Part shown: positions 41,955-52,000 of the stretch, in pieces | Layout of the letters: each line of letters starts with the position of its first letter | How positions within the stretch are numbered: position 1 is the first letter of the stretch | Source: Streptomyces scabiei 87.22 | Lineage (GTDB): Bacteria > Actinomycetota > Actinomycetes > Streptomycetales > Streptomycetaceae | Direction of reading: 5' to 3' | Length of the DNA stretch: 64,000 nucleotides | Assembly (NCBI RefSeq): GCF_000091305.1 | Contig: NC_013929.1 | Coordinates: 1,550,001-1,614,000 of the forward strand | Program-made: the position numbers and the translations under genes | Notes under the pieces: generated by a model | The model's database searches: none | What the model was told of the DNA's origin: nothing | What the model saw: only the letters and a program-made list of their open reading frames with translations

Positions 41955-43235
41955 TCAGCAGTCGTTCTGGGCCGTGCGTCCGGCGAAGCGGTCGCCGAAC
42001 CAGTTGACGACGTCGCCGATCGCCTGGTTGTCGGTGAGCAGATGGTCGCCGGGGTAGGTTCGCCAAGCGGTGGTGATGCCGGCGCTGCAGTAGGCGGCGC
42101 GGGTCGCGTCCTCGGTGGAGGTGGGGATGACCTCGTCGAGCAGACCGCGGTACTGCAGCACCGGGAAGGGGATGCGGTAGCGGGCGGTGGTGGACGCGGG
42201 GCCCACGTCCACGCCGAGTTTCTGGGCATCCAGGACCTGGCCCCAGGTACGGCCGTCGGTACCGCGCTGCTGGTAGAGCTGGTCGAGGCTGAGCCCGTCC
42301 TTGGTGTAGTCGGCCAGCTTCTTGCCTGCGAGCGTGGCCGTGGTACCGGCCAGGCACAGGGACTTGGCGGATGTGACGGCCTTACGGCCGTCGTCGTTGA
42401 GCAGGGAGTCGAAGGGGAGCGCCTGGTAGGCCGCGTGGATCCCGATGGCTGCGTCGGCGAGGAAGCCGGAGAAGGCGCCGCCTTCCAGGGAGGCGGCGAC
42501 GGTCTTGAGGTCGCCGGGGACACCGCCCGATGCGTCGCCGACGACATGCAGATCGGGGGCGTAAGCGGTGGCGAGCTGGGCGGCCCACAGGCTTGCCGCG
42601 CCGCCTTCGGAGTAGCCCCACAGTCCCACGCTGGTCTGCGGAGAGAGGCCGCTCGCTGGTAGCGCGGTGGCGGCCCGGGCGATGTCGAGCAGGGCGTGCC
42701 CGGCGTCGGTCCCGGAGACGTAGGGGTGTGTCTGTCCGTCGAGGTATCCGGCGCCGTCGGTGGCGGCGACCCCGTAGCCCGCCTTGAGCAGGGCGGCGAT
42801 GTTGTCGCCTTCGTACTCGTCCTGGTAGGCCCCGGCGAGCTGCTTGGAGAACGCGCACTGGGGGCCCAGGCCCAGGGTGCCCGGGTTGAACGCGACGATC
42901 GGGCGGGTGCCTGGTCCGGTCCAGGGGGCCGCCGGAACGGCGACGGTGCCCGAGACGGCGATGGGCCGACCCTGGTTGTCGGTTGAGCTGTAGCGCACCT
43001 TCCACGCGGTCATGGAGATGTTGCCGGGCACCTGGGTGAGGGAGACTGGACGGCAGCTGAGGACGGTACCCGGAGTGGCGGCCACACTCGTGGGAGCGGC
43101 GTAGATGTCGGAGTCGGCCGCGTTGCAGGTGGGTGCGGCAGCCGCGTGCCCGGTGACGCCGTAGGCCGGGGACACCACGGTTCCGACGAGTGCCGCGGCC
43201 GTCGTGAGGGCGCTGAGCAGGAGTGATCTCTTCAT
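41955..43235 (-). CDS. Secreted lipase (LIP family)
   Basis: 426 aa. Sec signal peptide MKRSLLLSALTTAAALVGTV ending near SPAYG/HAAAA, then a secretory-lipase (LIP) domain: GTVLSCRPVSLTQVPGNISM, nucleophile Ser about 207 in GYSEGGAASLWA, Asp in YRGLLDEVIPTS and His in YPGDHLLTDNQA. Three or more Cys suggest disulphides. It hydrolyses extracellular acylglycerols or esters. The start at 43235 was chosen for the signal peptide; the longer frame to 43622 lacks support. Confidence 0.85.
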   Translation of the reverse strand: MKRSLLLSALTTAAALVGTVVSPAYGVTGHAAAAPTCNAADSDIYAAPTSVAATPGTVLSCRPVSLTQVPGNISMTAWKVRYSSTDNQGRPIAVSGTVAVPAAPWTGPGTRPIVAFNPGTLGLGPQCAFSKQLAGAYQDEYEGDNIAALLKAGYGVAATDGAGYLDGQTHPYVSGTDAGHALLDIARAATALPASGLSPQTSVGLWGYSEGGAASLWAAQLATAYAPDLHVVGDASGGVPGDLKTVAASLEGGAFSGFLADAAIGIHAAYQALPFDSLLNDDGRKAVTSAKSLCLAGTTATLAGKKLADYTKDGLSLDQLYQQRGTDGRTWGQVLDAQKLGVDVGPASTTARYRIPFPVLQYRGLLDEVIPTSTEDATRAAYCSAGITTAWRTYPGDHLLTDNQAIGDVVNWFGDRFAGRTAQNDC

Positions 43236-43978
43236 CGCCAAGGGGCCTCTTTTCACGGAGAGAGCGATGTGGCCGGGGCTATTGACGCTAGGACCGCCAC
43301 GACTTGACTGATAGTCAGGAGATGCGTGCCTTCTCCGTCTGCGCTGTGTCCTCGTGAAAAATCCGTGCCGTGCTCTTGCACGCACAGGGGTTGTTGTGGC
43401 CGCTGTCGTCGTCGGTGGTGGGCGGTAACCACAGCCCGGAGCGACGGGTCGTCCAGCTGACAGACAGCGCACCAGCCCGGGGACCGCGCCGCAGAGATCA
43501 GCGCCAGCCCTCCCCCACTCGCTTACTGTCGTGTTCACACGGCGGCGCCCTAATCTGCCCACCCCGACCGGTCCACGTGTTCTGCTCATCTCCTCAGCGA
43601 CGCGGGAGCCATGCCCGGTCACGAGCGCCCACGATGTCCCGGTCTGTCAATGCGTCGTCGTTCGACCGGGGCGCTTTGGTGGCCGGTTCCATGTCCATGT
43701 GTGCCGAAGCGCGATAGTTGCCACCATCGGCGGCCACTGACGTGCGGCCCTGGTGCGATGAATCTGGATAGTCGTCAGCAGGTCAGCACGCTGCTTGTCA
43801 CCAACAACGCGCAAAGCACCGTAGGTGTCACCGGCTCAGGTGGCCCGTCGGCCAGCTGAGCTGCACGGCGCTGTGAGAGGGAGGAATGAGAGTGCATAGG
43901 AGTCTTGGCATCACCTGAACGTGTGGCGGTGCGGCATCCCGGCCGGCCGGCGGCCATGGGCATGTTGGGCTGGGCACC
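43236..43978. other. Gene-poor gap with lipase promoter region
   Basis: No gene recognised in about 740 bp. A perfect palindrome TGACT-GAT-AGTCA at 43305-43317 lies 70 bp upstream of the lipase ATG and may be an operator. The right end leads into a truncated IS5-type transposase. Confidence 0.4.
43305..43317. promoter_or_regulatory. Palindrome upstream of lipase
   Basis: TGACT-GAT-AGTCA is perfect and lies 70 bp before the lipase start. A similar CTGAC-AGAGA-GTCAG palindrome occurs at 63340-63354. No regulator is assigned. Confidence 0.3.
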
Positions 43979-44176
43979 GTGAGCGAGCGCAAGCCCCACA
44001 AGACCGACGTGAGCGACGATCAGTGGGCGCTGATCGAGCCTGTGATCGCCGCGTGGAAGGCCGCGCATCCGTCGGTCAGCGGCCATCAGGGCCGGTACGA
44101 GATGCGGCAGATCGTCAACGCGCTGCTCTACAGGGCCGGACCGGACCGGTTGCGGGGCGTTCGCAATCACCGATAG
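43979..44176 (+). pseudogene. IS5-type (DUF4096) transposase N-terminal fragment
   Basis: From GTG 43979: SERKPHKTDVSDDQWALIEP and RYEMRQIVNALLYRAG are the typical beginning of IS5/DUF4096 transposases. The homologous sequence stops around 44145, and the frame ends at 44176 inside the tail of the IS256 fragment. The DDE core is missing. Confidence 0.7.
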
Positions 44177-44637
44177 AAGTCAAGCGCGGTCGAGCGGCGG
44201 TTCTGCCACTCGGCCATACCCTCCCTCACCTTGTCGGTGATGGTGGAGACGGTCTGCTTGGACACCTCGGCGCCGTACACCTCGGCGAGATGAGCTGATA
44301 TCTCCACGTGGGTAAGGCCCTTCGCGGACAAGGAGAGCACCATCTCATCGACGCCGATCAGACGCCGCTGCCGCTTCTCGACGCTCTGCGGCTCGAAACT
44401 GCCGGCGGTATCACGCGGCACCTTCACCTCGACCGGCCCGACGTCGGTCAGCACGGTCTTGGCACGGGTGCCGTTGCGGCTGTTGCCGTTGTTCTTCCCT
44501 GCCGGATCGTGCTTCTCATAACCGAGGTGATCGGTGATCTCGCCTTCCAGGGCGGCTTCCAGGACCCGTTTGGTCACCTGCAGCCCCTCCGACCGGCCCC
44601 GCTCCACCAGCCTCGCGACCAGCTGCTCGTCGGACAC
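44167..44637 (-). pseudogene. IS256-type transposase N-terminal fragment
   Basis: 156 codons match the start of IS256/mutator transposases: LEAALEGEITDHLGYEKHDP, GNSRNGTRAKTVLTDVGPVE, VDEMVLSLSAKGLTHVEISA and TITDKVREGMAEWQNR. It breaks off just before the first catalytic Asp region and ends in unrelated codons at the junction with the IS5 fragment. Full-length relatives are about 400 aa. Confidence 0.8.
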
Positions 44638-44671
44638 GGACGCAGGCTGCCCCCGAGGCTGCTATGTCGTG

Positions 44672-45742
44672 TCAAGCCGCTTGAGAGAGCTCATCTTCGT
44701 TCTGACTCCTTCGTTCGAGGATCTTGAAGATCTGGCGGCAGACGTTGCGTTTGAGGCATCGCTGGGCGTCACGGGAGCTCTTGCCCTCGCTGATCCGGCG
44801 AGCAACGTAGGCCTTCGTGGTGGGGTCCAGCCTCATCCTGATCAGAGTGATCGTGTGCATCGCCCGGTTCAGCTGGCGGTCGCCGCCCCGATTGAGTCGG
44901 TGCTTGTTCGTGAGGCCCGAGGAAGCCGGGATCGGGGCGACCCCGGCGAAGGATGCGAAGGCGGCCTCGGAGCGGAAGCGGCCCGGATGCGACCAGCTGA
45001 CCAGGATCTGCGCTGCGGTGATCGGACCGACGCCGAGCAACGCCAGTAGCTCAGGCGCTTGTTGGCGGACGATCTGAAGAATCTCGTTCTCCAGATCGCG
45101 GGCCTCGACCTGCAGGTGGCGGACGCGCTGTGCGGTCGAGCGCAGGGCGCGAATAGTCATTCGGTGCTCGATGGACAGCGCGGGACGATCGTGAAGGCTG
45201 GCACAGCGGGTGATCTGCGCCGGCCGATTGAGTCGACGTAGTTCGGCACGGAGGTCGTCCGGCGCGGAGATGATCATCGCCTTGAGCTGGTTGATTGCCG
45301 CTGTGGAGGCGTGAACGGCGCCCTGCCGGGTGGCCAGCAGCACGCGCATCGCCTCGCGTGCTCCGCGCATGCGGGGCTGGATGACGTGCTCGGCGGCCAG
45401 GGCCTCGCGGGCTGCGCGGATGGCGTCGAGCATGTCCGTCTTGCGCCCGCCGCGGACCGGCGGGCGCTTGGGCCGGCAGACCTCGACGACGCGTTCGCCG
45501 GCGTCCTCGAGGAACGCGGCGAGGCCGGCGCCGAAGCTGCCGGTGCCTTCGAGTGCCCAGCAGCGGCGGTCAGGCACGTGCGAGAGGGCGAAGTCGAGAA
45601 GTCGCTGGTAGCCGCGGCCGTGGGCGGGTGCGTCGGTGGTCTCTAGGACGGCGCCGATGGGGCTGACGGCTGCTGCGGCAAGGGTGTCGCGGTGGGTGTC
45701 GACGCCGATGACGCCGTCGACCTGTTCTGCGAGCATGGTCAC
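44672..45742 (-). CDS. IS110-family transposase (first)
   Basis: 356 aa. N-terminal DEDD nuclease: Asp in VIGVDTHRDTLAAA, Glu in CWALEGTGSFGAGL, Asp-Asp in GRKTDMLDAIRAAR. C-terminal transposase_20 region LLALLGVGPITAAQILVSWS and FASFAGVAPIPASSG, with the catalytic Ser nearby. All acidic residues are present, so it may be active. It lies just upstream of the IS256 fragment in the same direction. GTG at 45742 preceded by GAAGGAGAAC. Confidence 0.88.
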   Translation of the reverse strand: MTMLAEQVDGVIGVDTHRDTLAAAAVSPIGAVLETTDAPAHGRGYQRLLDFALSHVPDRRCWALEGTGSFGAGLAAFLEDAGERVVEVCRPKRPPVRGGRKTDMLDAIRAAREALAAEHVIQPRMRGAREAMRVLLATRQGAVHASTAAINQLKAMIISAPDDLRAELRRLNRPAQITRCASLHDRPALSIEHRMTIRALRSTAQRVRHLQVEARDLENEILQIVRQQAPELLALLGVGPITAAQILVSWSHPGRFRSEAAFASFAGVAPIPASSGLTNKHRLNRGGDRQLNRAMHTITLIRMRLDPTTKAYVARRISEGKSSRDAQRCLKRNVCRQIFKILERRSQNEDELSQAA

Positions 45743-46154
45743 GCGGTTGTTCTCCTTCGGGCGGACGGGCCGTGGTCGGCGTCGGCCTGGGTGGAGTCAC
45801 CACGTGGCGGAACTGTGATGAGTCACGCCGTGAGGCGGCGGACAAGCTGCTGATCAAGCCAACGGGTGGGCCAGGCCGACGCCCGCGTCCGACAGACATC
45901 TCGGGGGAACGGCAGCCCCTGACGGGGCGCCAGTTATTTTGCGAGTCATGCCGGATCACGAGCGCCGAGCCTGGCAGCAACCCATCCCGGGCCGCAGAAG
46001 AACTCTCACAGTTATCTTCTTCGCGGTCCTGCAAGAGGGCCGCTGGCCTCCGGGCCCGGCATGGCTGTTCCCCCCTGTCGAACAGATGACCTGGGGGGTG
46101 GTGCCACCGGGCCCGAGAGGCGCCGTTGGAGACGCTGATGAGTGCCTCTGTGTG
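45743..46154. other. Gap between two IS110 genes
   Basis: 412 bp without a recognisable gene. It probably contains the non-coding ends of the two IS110 elements, where a structured guide (bridge-type) RNA would be encoded in this family, usually upstream of the transposase. I could not delimit it by eye. Confidence 0.35.
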
Positions 46155-47189
46155 TCAAGCGGCCGTAGGGAGGGCCTTGCGGCGGTCGCGTTTGAGGGTG
46201 CGATAGACCACGTTCGAGAGGCGCCGTTTGAGGGCCCTCCGTGCCTCCGCCGGTGTCTTGCCCTCGGCGATCTTGCGCAGGTAGTACTCCTGTCCACGGC
46301 CGCCGTCGCGGATCTGGCAGACAGCCACCATGTGCAGCACCGAGTTGAGGGCTCGGTTTCCTCCGGTGTTGAGTCGGTGGCGGGTGTTCTTTCCGCTGGA
46401 GGCGTCCAGTGGGGCAGTACCGGTATAGCTGGCGAAATGGTGCTCGGTAGGGAAGCGCGCGACGTCGCCCACGTGCCCGAGCAGCTTGGCGGCGATCACG
46501 GTGCCCAGTCCGGGCAGTGCGGTCAGCGCGGGGCGGGCGGCCGCCAGGGCGTCACGCATCTGGGCCTCGTTGTCACGGACCTGGCGGTCGACGCGTCGAA
46601 GATCCGCGAGAAGATCCCGGGCGAGATCGCGTCGGCAGGAGTCGGTGGCTGTGGCGGGACGGATGCCCTTCATGAGGGCTGCGGCCTTCTCGGCGGACAG
46701 GCGGGTGGGAGCCCCGCCCGGCAGCAGGTCTCGCAGGACGGCGTGGAGTCGGTTGATGATCCGAGTGCGTTCGTTGACGAGGTCGTCGTGGCGCTCGGTC
46801 AGCAGCCGCAGGATCGTCGACTGGTCCTCCGGTTCGACCGTGCGCAAGTCCTGCCGGAAGAGTGCGACCTGAGCGACATGAAGGGCGTCGGCGGCGTCGG
46901 TCTTGCGGTCCCCGCCGGTGGCCAGCAGCCGGGCCCGGGCGGAGAGGGTGGACGGAACGTCCACCACCTTCTCCCCGGCAGCGGCCAGCTGCTGGGCAAG
47001 GCTGCGGCCCAGGCCGCGGGCGCCTTCGACGGCGAAGCGCCGCTCGGGCCACGTCTCGCACCAGCGCATGAGCTGACGGACGGTCCCGGCGTTGACAACG
47101 AAGCGCCGCTGGGCCAGTTGATGCCCGGCGGCATCGACGGCAACGGCGGTGTGAGAGGACTTGTGGGGATCGATACCGATGGTGATCAC
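46155..47189 (-). CDS. IS110-family transposase (second)
   Basis: 344 aa from GTG 47189. DEDD residues: TIGIDPHKSSHTAVAVD, FAVEGARGLGRSLAQ, RKTDAADALHVAQVAL. C-terminal LTALPGLGTVIAAKLLGHVG and FASYTGTAPLDASSGKN. A different subgroup from its neighbours (IS116/IS110/IS902 type). The ORF can extend to 47378 but the DEDD domain begins at the chosen GTG. Appears intact. Confidence 0.87.
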   Translation of the reverse strand: MITIGIDPHKSSHTAVAVDAAGHQLAQRRFVVNAGTVRQLMRWCETWPERRFAVEGARGLGRSLAQQLAAAGEKVVDVPSTLSARARLLATGGDRKTDAADALHVAQVALFRQDLRTVEPEDQSTILRLLTERHDDLVNERTRIINRLHAVLRDLLPGGAPTRLSAEKAAALMKGIRPATATDSCRRDLARDLLADLRRVDRQVRDNEAQMRDALAAARPALTALPGLGTVIAAKLLGHVGDVARFPTEHHFASYTGTAPLDASSGKNTRHRLNTGGNRALNSVLHMVAVCQIRDGGRGQEYYLRKIAEGKTPAEARRALKRRLSNVVYRTLKRDRRKALPTAA

Positions 47190-47556
47190 GGGCACCCTGA
47201 CCAGGTCGCAACGGGATGGGACGGGTGCGGTGGGCACTCTGACTTGAAGTCTCAGCGTCCATTGGTCACGCCTCTGTCGAGCCACACCGCGCGGGTGCCG
47301 GCCAGCGGCGGCAAACTCATCATGAGCCAGCCCGAATTGGGGCGGCATGAGGTCACGCGAGCCCATGCTGACCGGCACCCTGGACGCTACGGCTGCAGAC
47401 CGTGCGTCTGGGTCCGATTCAACAAGTCAGAGGTCCGACTACCGCCCGGCCGAGCGCAATGCCCGGCCGTACACGGGCGACAGGTCTGCATAACGTGGAT
47501 GCGCGCACGACGCCAACGCCCAGGCCAGCACCGCACGCCCCGTTCGGGAGGACGGC

Positions 47557-48759
47557 TTGAACGAGTACGACGAGACAGGCGTCTTCCTGGGCCTGGGTGT
47601 CGGGAAGAGCGCTCACCACGGCCACGGACTCACCCCGGCTGGCAAGAAGGTCTTCGACAAGCAGCTGCCCAACACCGAACCGAAGCTGAGGCAGGTCTTC
47701 GACAAGCTCCGCGAGAAGTTCGGCACCGTCCTGGTCGTCGTGGACCAGCCGGCCTCCATCGGCGCTCTGCCGCTGACGGTGGCCCGCGACACGGGCTGCC
47801 AGGTCGCCTACCTGCCGGGCCTGTCGATGCGGCGGATCGCTGACCTCTACCCGGGCGAGGCGAAGACCGACGCCCGCGACGCGGCCGTCATCGCGGACGC
47901 CGCCCGCACCATGCCGCACACCCTGCGCTCGCTTCAGCTGACCGACGAGATCACCGCCGAGCTCACCGTCCTCGTCGGCTTCGACCAGGACCTGGCGGCC
48001 GAGGCCACCCGCACCAGCAACCGCATCCGGGGCCTGCTCACCCAGTTCCACCCCTCCCTGGAACGGGTCCTGGGCCCACGTCTGGATCACCAGGCGGTCA
48101 CCTGGCTGCTGGAACGCTACGGATCCCCGGCCGCGCTGCGAAAGGCCGGACGCCGCAGGCTGGTCGAGGTAATCCGGCCCAAAGCCCCGCGCATGGCAAA
48201 GCGGCTGATCGACGACGTCTTCGAGGCGCTCGACGAGCAGACCGTCGTGGTCCCGGGCACCGGCACCCTGGATGTCGTGATCCCGTCGCTGACCCGCTCG
48301 CTCGGCGCCGTTCGCGAACAAAGACGGGCGGCAGAAGCCCAGATCACAGCCCTGCTGGAGGACCACCCTCTTTCCAAGGTCCTGACGTCGCTGCCCGGCG
48401 TCGGCGTCAGGACCGCCGCCGCACTGCTGGTCACCGTCGGCGACGGCACCAGCTTCCCCACCGCCGCCCACCTCGCCTCCTACGCCGGCCTCGCCCCGAC
48501 CACAAAGTCGTCCGGGACCTCGATCCATGGCGAACACGCACCCAGAGGCGGCAACCGGCAGCTCAAACGCGCGATGTTCCTCTCCGCGTTCGCCGCCCTG
48601 CACGATCCCGCCTCCCGCACCTACTACGACCGATGCCGGGCCCGCGGAAAGACCCACACCCAGGCACTCCTCCGCCTCGCCCGGCAACGCATCAACGTGC
48701 TGTTCGCGATGCTCCGCGACGGCACCTTCTACGAACCCCGAACCCCCCGCCTCGCTTGA
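47557..48759 (+). CDS. IS110-family transposase (third) with altered first catalytic residue
   Basis: 400 aa from a TTG after GGGAGGAC. The domain order is that of IS110 transposases: QPASIGALPLTVARDTG, AKTDARDAAVIADAARTMPH, then LTSLPGVGVRTAAALLVTVG and LASYAGLAPTTKSSGTSIHG. At the N-terminus the conserved GLDVGK is GLGVGK (residues 12-17), so the first Asp of DEDD is Gly. That should abolish nuclease function if confirmed. The 367-bp gap upstream (47190-47556) holds no gene I can recognise. Confidence 0.85.
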   Translation: MNEYDETGVFLGLGVGKSAHHGHGLTPAGKKVFDKQLPNTEPKLRQVFDKLREKFGTVLVVVDQPASIGALPLTVARDTGCQVAYLPGLSMRRIADLYPGEAKTDARDAAVIADAARTMPHTLRSLQLTDEITAELTVLVGFDQDLAAEATRTSNRIRGLLTQFHPSLERVLGPRLDHQAVTWLLERYGSPAALRKAGRRRLVEVIRPKAPRMAKRLIDDVFEALDEQTVVVPGTGTLDVVIPSLTRSLGAVREQRRAAEAQITALLEDHPLSKVLTSLPGVGVRTAAALLVTVGDGTSFPTAAHLASYAGLAPTTKSSGTSIHGEHAPRGGNRQLKRAMFLSAFAALHDPASRTYYDRCRARGKTHTQALLRLARQRINVLFAMLRDGTFYEPRTPRLA

Positions 48760-48888
48760 CGAAAGACATAGAGGCACCCCCCCACGGGGCACTCTCGACA
48801 GGCTCCACGGTCTCCAACTCCACGGCGATGCCGGTCACTTGACGTCTCTCCATGATCGTCGGATCCGCCGTCAGATTTACACTCCCCG

Positions 48889-48969
48889 ATGTTCCTCCTC
48901 GACCCGGCCGGCAACGCCCTGGAGTTCAAGGCTTTCGCCGACGACTCACAGGTCTTCGCTGCTTCCTGA
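48889..48969 (+). pseudogene. C-terminal scrap of a VOC-family protein
   Basis: FLLDPAGNALEFKAFADDSQ-VFAAS stop is the usual end of a glyoxalase-fold protein (here residues 2-26 of the frame, written in two parts). Nothing upstream in any frame continues the fold. It marks the right-hand end of the IS cluster. The rest of 48760-49054 is non-coding. Confidence 0.45.
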
Positions 48970-49054
48970 CAAGGATCGACGGGGTGGCCGGCCAACGCGT
49001 GTGTGCGGGTGGCCGATAGAGCCCCCGCACACACGACCTCTTCTTCTTGAGCTG

Positions 49055-52000
49055 CTACGGCTGCGGCTGCAGCGTGGAGTTCTCCTGTGCCGTTGGCGCG
49101 GGCTTTCGCGCGGCCCGGCGGGCACGGCGTTGTGTGCGGCGCTCGCGGCGGGTCTCGACCATTGTGTAGAGGGTCGGGATGAGCACCAGGGTGAGCAGGG
49201 TGGAGCTGAAGAGGCCACCGATGACCACCACGGCTAGCGGCGTGGAGATGAAGCCGCCCGAGTCGGTGATGCCGAGGGCCATCGGCAGGAGCGCAAAGAT
49301 GGTCGCCAACGCGGTCATCAAGATCGGGCGGAGCCGGCGTCGTCCGCCCTCGCGCACGGCCTCCTGGACGCTCATGCCCTGGGCTCGGTACTGATTGACG
49401 AGGTCCATCAGCACGATGGCGTTGGTGACCACGATCCCGATGAGCATCAGCATGCCGATCAGCGCCGCCACGCCCAGCGGAGTGTTGGTGATGCGCAGCA
49501 GGGCGAACGCACCCGTGAAGGCGAATGGGATGGAGGCCAGCAGCACCAGGGTCTGGCGGATGCTGCGGAAGACTCCGACCAACAGAAGGAAGACGATCGC
49601 GATCGCGGCCAGGATGGCCAAGCCGAGCTGGCTGAAGGCACTGCCCTGACTGGCTGTCACGCCCCCCATCTCGTAGGTCACGCCGGACGGCAGGTCGAGC
49701 TTGTCGATCGCCTGCTGCACCTTCGCACTGGCAGTGCCTGTGCTGTCTCCGGCCGGGGTGGCGGTGACAGCGGCGTCACCGGAACCATCGACGCGCTGGC
49801 GCTTGGTGGGTGCCTGGGTCTGCGTGACCGTGGCGACCTTGTCGAGCCGGACCTCCCCGTGAGATGTCGAGATCTTCAGCGCCTCAAGGCCGCTGACACT
49901 GTTCGGTGCGGTGGAGGTGGTCTTGACGAGCACGTCGCGTGCCGAGCCGTCGACGGTGATCTGCGTGACGGTGCTGCCTTGCACAGCCTCGCTCACGGCT
50001 GAGGCAATGCTCGTGTCGGTCAGTCCGTACGAGGCAGCTTCCTCACCCTTGGCCCGGATGCTGATCTGTGGTGACTGCGTGGAGAGATCGCTGCTGACGT
50101 CGGTGACCTCTTTGAGGCCCTTGAGCGCGTTCTCGATCTTGTCGGTGGCGGTCTTGAGGTTCGCGTCGTCGTCGGACTTCACATCGACCTGGATGGAGTT
50201 GTTGGACCCGAAGCCGCTGTTGGATCCGACCGTCAGGTCGCCGGCGCCCTTGAGGGCGTGGAACCTGTCCCGCAGTGTGTCCTCGACTGCCGACGAATCA
50301 GCCCCGTCCTTGACGGCGATGCTGTACGAGGCGCTGTTGGCGCTGCTGCCGCCGCCCATGACGGCGAAGCCGCCCGAGGAGCCGATGGTGACCTGGTAGG
50401 AGTCAACCCCGTCGACAGCGGAGATGACCTTCTCAACCTTCTTGGCTGCGGCGTCGGTAGCCTGCAAGCTGCTGCCTTCGGGCAGGGTCTGGGTAACGCT
50501 CACGGAGTTCGAGCCGGAGTCGCCGAGGAAGCTCGTCTTGAGGCCTGCAGTCAGGCTGAACGTGAAGACGAGCAGGGCGGCCGCGATGCCCAGGACGGAT
50601 TTGCGGTGGCCAATGGCCCAGTCGATGACGGGGACGTACGCCCGTTGCAGGGTGCCGCTTCGTTCCTCCTCCTCAACCTTCCTGCGGAACTCCTCGGGGT
50701 CGGCGGCCTCGGCTTCCTTCGGTGGCTTGAGGAACCAGTAGGCGAGCGCGGGCACGATAGTGAGCGAGACAAGCAGGGATGCCAGCATCGCCGCCACGAC
50801 GGTGATCGAGAACGGTCCGAACAACTCCCCGACCAGGCCGCTGACCAGGGCTATGGGCACGAACACCGCCACCGTGGTGAGAGTGGAGAGAGTGACCGCG
50901 GTGGATACCTCGCGCACCGCCGTCAGGATGGCGGTGCGCTTGTCCTCGCCGTAGCCGAGGTGGCGTTTGATGTTCTCCAGGACCACGATCGAGTCGTCGA
51001 CGACCCGCCCGACCGCCAGGGTCAGGCCTCCGAGGGTGAGGACGTTGAGCGAGTAGTCCTTCGTCCACAGCGCGATCAGCGCGATGAGCAGGGACAACGG
51101 GATCGAGACGGCCGTGACCAGGGTGGAGCGGACGGAGCGCAGGAAGACGACGATCACGACGACCGCCATCAGCAGACCGAGCAGGCCCTCCTCGAACAGG
51201 CCGACGACGGCCTGCCGAACCTGCGGGCCGTTGTCGGAGACCACGGTTATCCGCGAATGGTGGCCGAGGTCCTTCTCCAGGCCGGACAGCTTCCCGCGGA
51301 CGTCCTGGGAGATGGACGACGAACTGCCGTCCTGGTCCATCGTGATTGCTACGCCGAGGCTCTCCTTGCCGTTGGTCCTGGTGAGCGTGGTGGCGTCGGA
51401 GTCCTTGAGCTCGACCGTCGCTACATCCTTGAGCTGCACCGGGCTGGAGGAACCGGAACCCGTGGAACCCGTGGTCGAGGACGTGCCTGCCGCGGCGCCG
51501 CCGGGACCACTCGCCCCCGAGGCGCTGCCGGCGCCGGTCTCCGCGCTCAGCCACAGGTCCTTGACCTGCTGTACGGAGGTCAGGGCACCGCCGATCTGGA
51601 TGCTGAGCGACTTCTTGTCGGAGTTCACGGATCCGCCGGGCGAGGTGGAGCCGTTCGACGTCAGCGCGCTCTTGATCGACTGGACGGTCAGGCCGGCGTC
51701 CTGAAGTTTGCCGGAGTCCGGGGTGATGACGACATTCCGGTCGCGTTCACCGGTGACCGTGGCTTGGTTGACCCCGTCGACGGCCTTCAGCTCCGGGACA
51801 ACCTTGTCCTCGAGCACCTTCGCCAGGTCCTGCTGATCCTCGTCGGAGGTGACGGCCAGCGTCATGGTCGGTTGGTCGTCGCTGCTGCCCTTCTGGACCT
51901 CGGGGTCGATGTTGTCGGGCAGGCTCGCGGAGCTCTTCGAGAGCGCCTGCTGGACGTCGTTCGCCTTGGTGTCGACATCAGCGTCGTAGTCGAACTGCAG

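Larger units (their letters stand above)
43979..48759. mobile_element. IS cluster: IS5-type and IS256-type fragments plus three IS110-type elements
   Basis: Within 4.8 kb lie the N-terminal part of an IS5-type transposase, the N-terminal part of an IS256-type transposase and three IS110-family transposase genes from different subgroups. The IS5 and IS256 genes meet end to end near 44170, each cut. Exact element ends could not be set, because IS110 elements lack classical terminal repeats. Confidence 0.75.

Noticed and set aside
45939..47843. 634-codon plus-strand open frame through the second IS110 gene
   Set aside because: Antisense to the IS110 gene and then overlaps the start of the third IS110 gene in a wrong frame; composition is that of a shadow frame.
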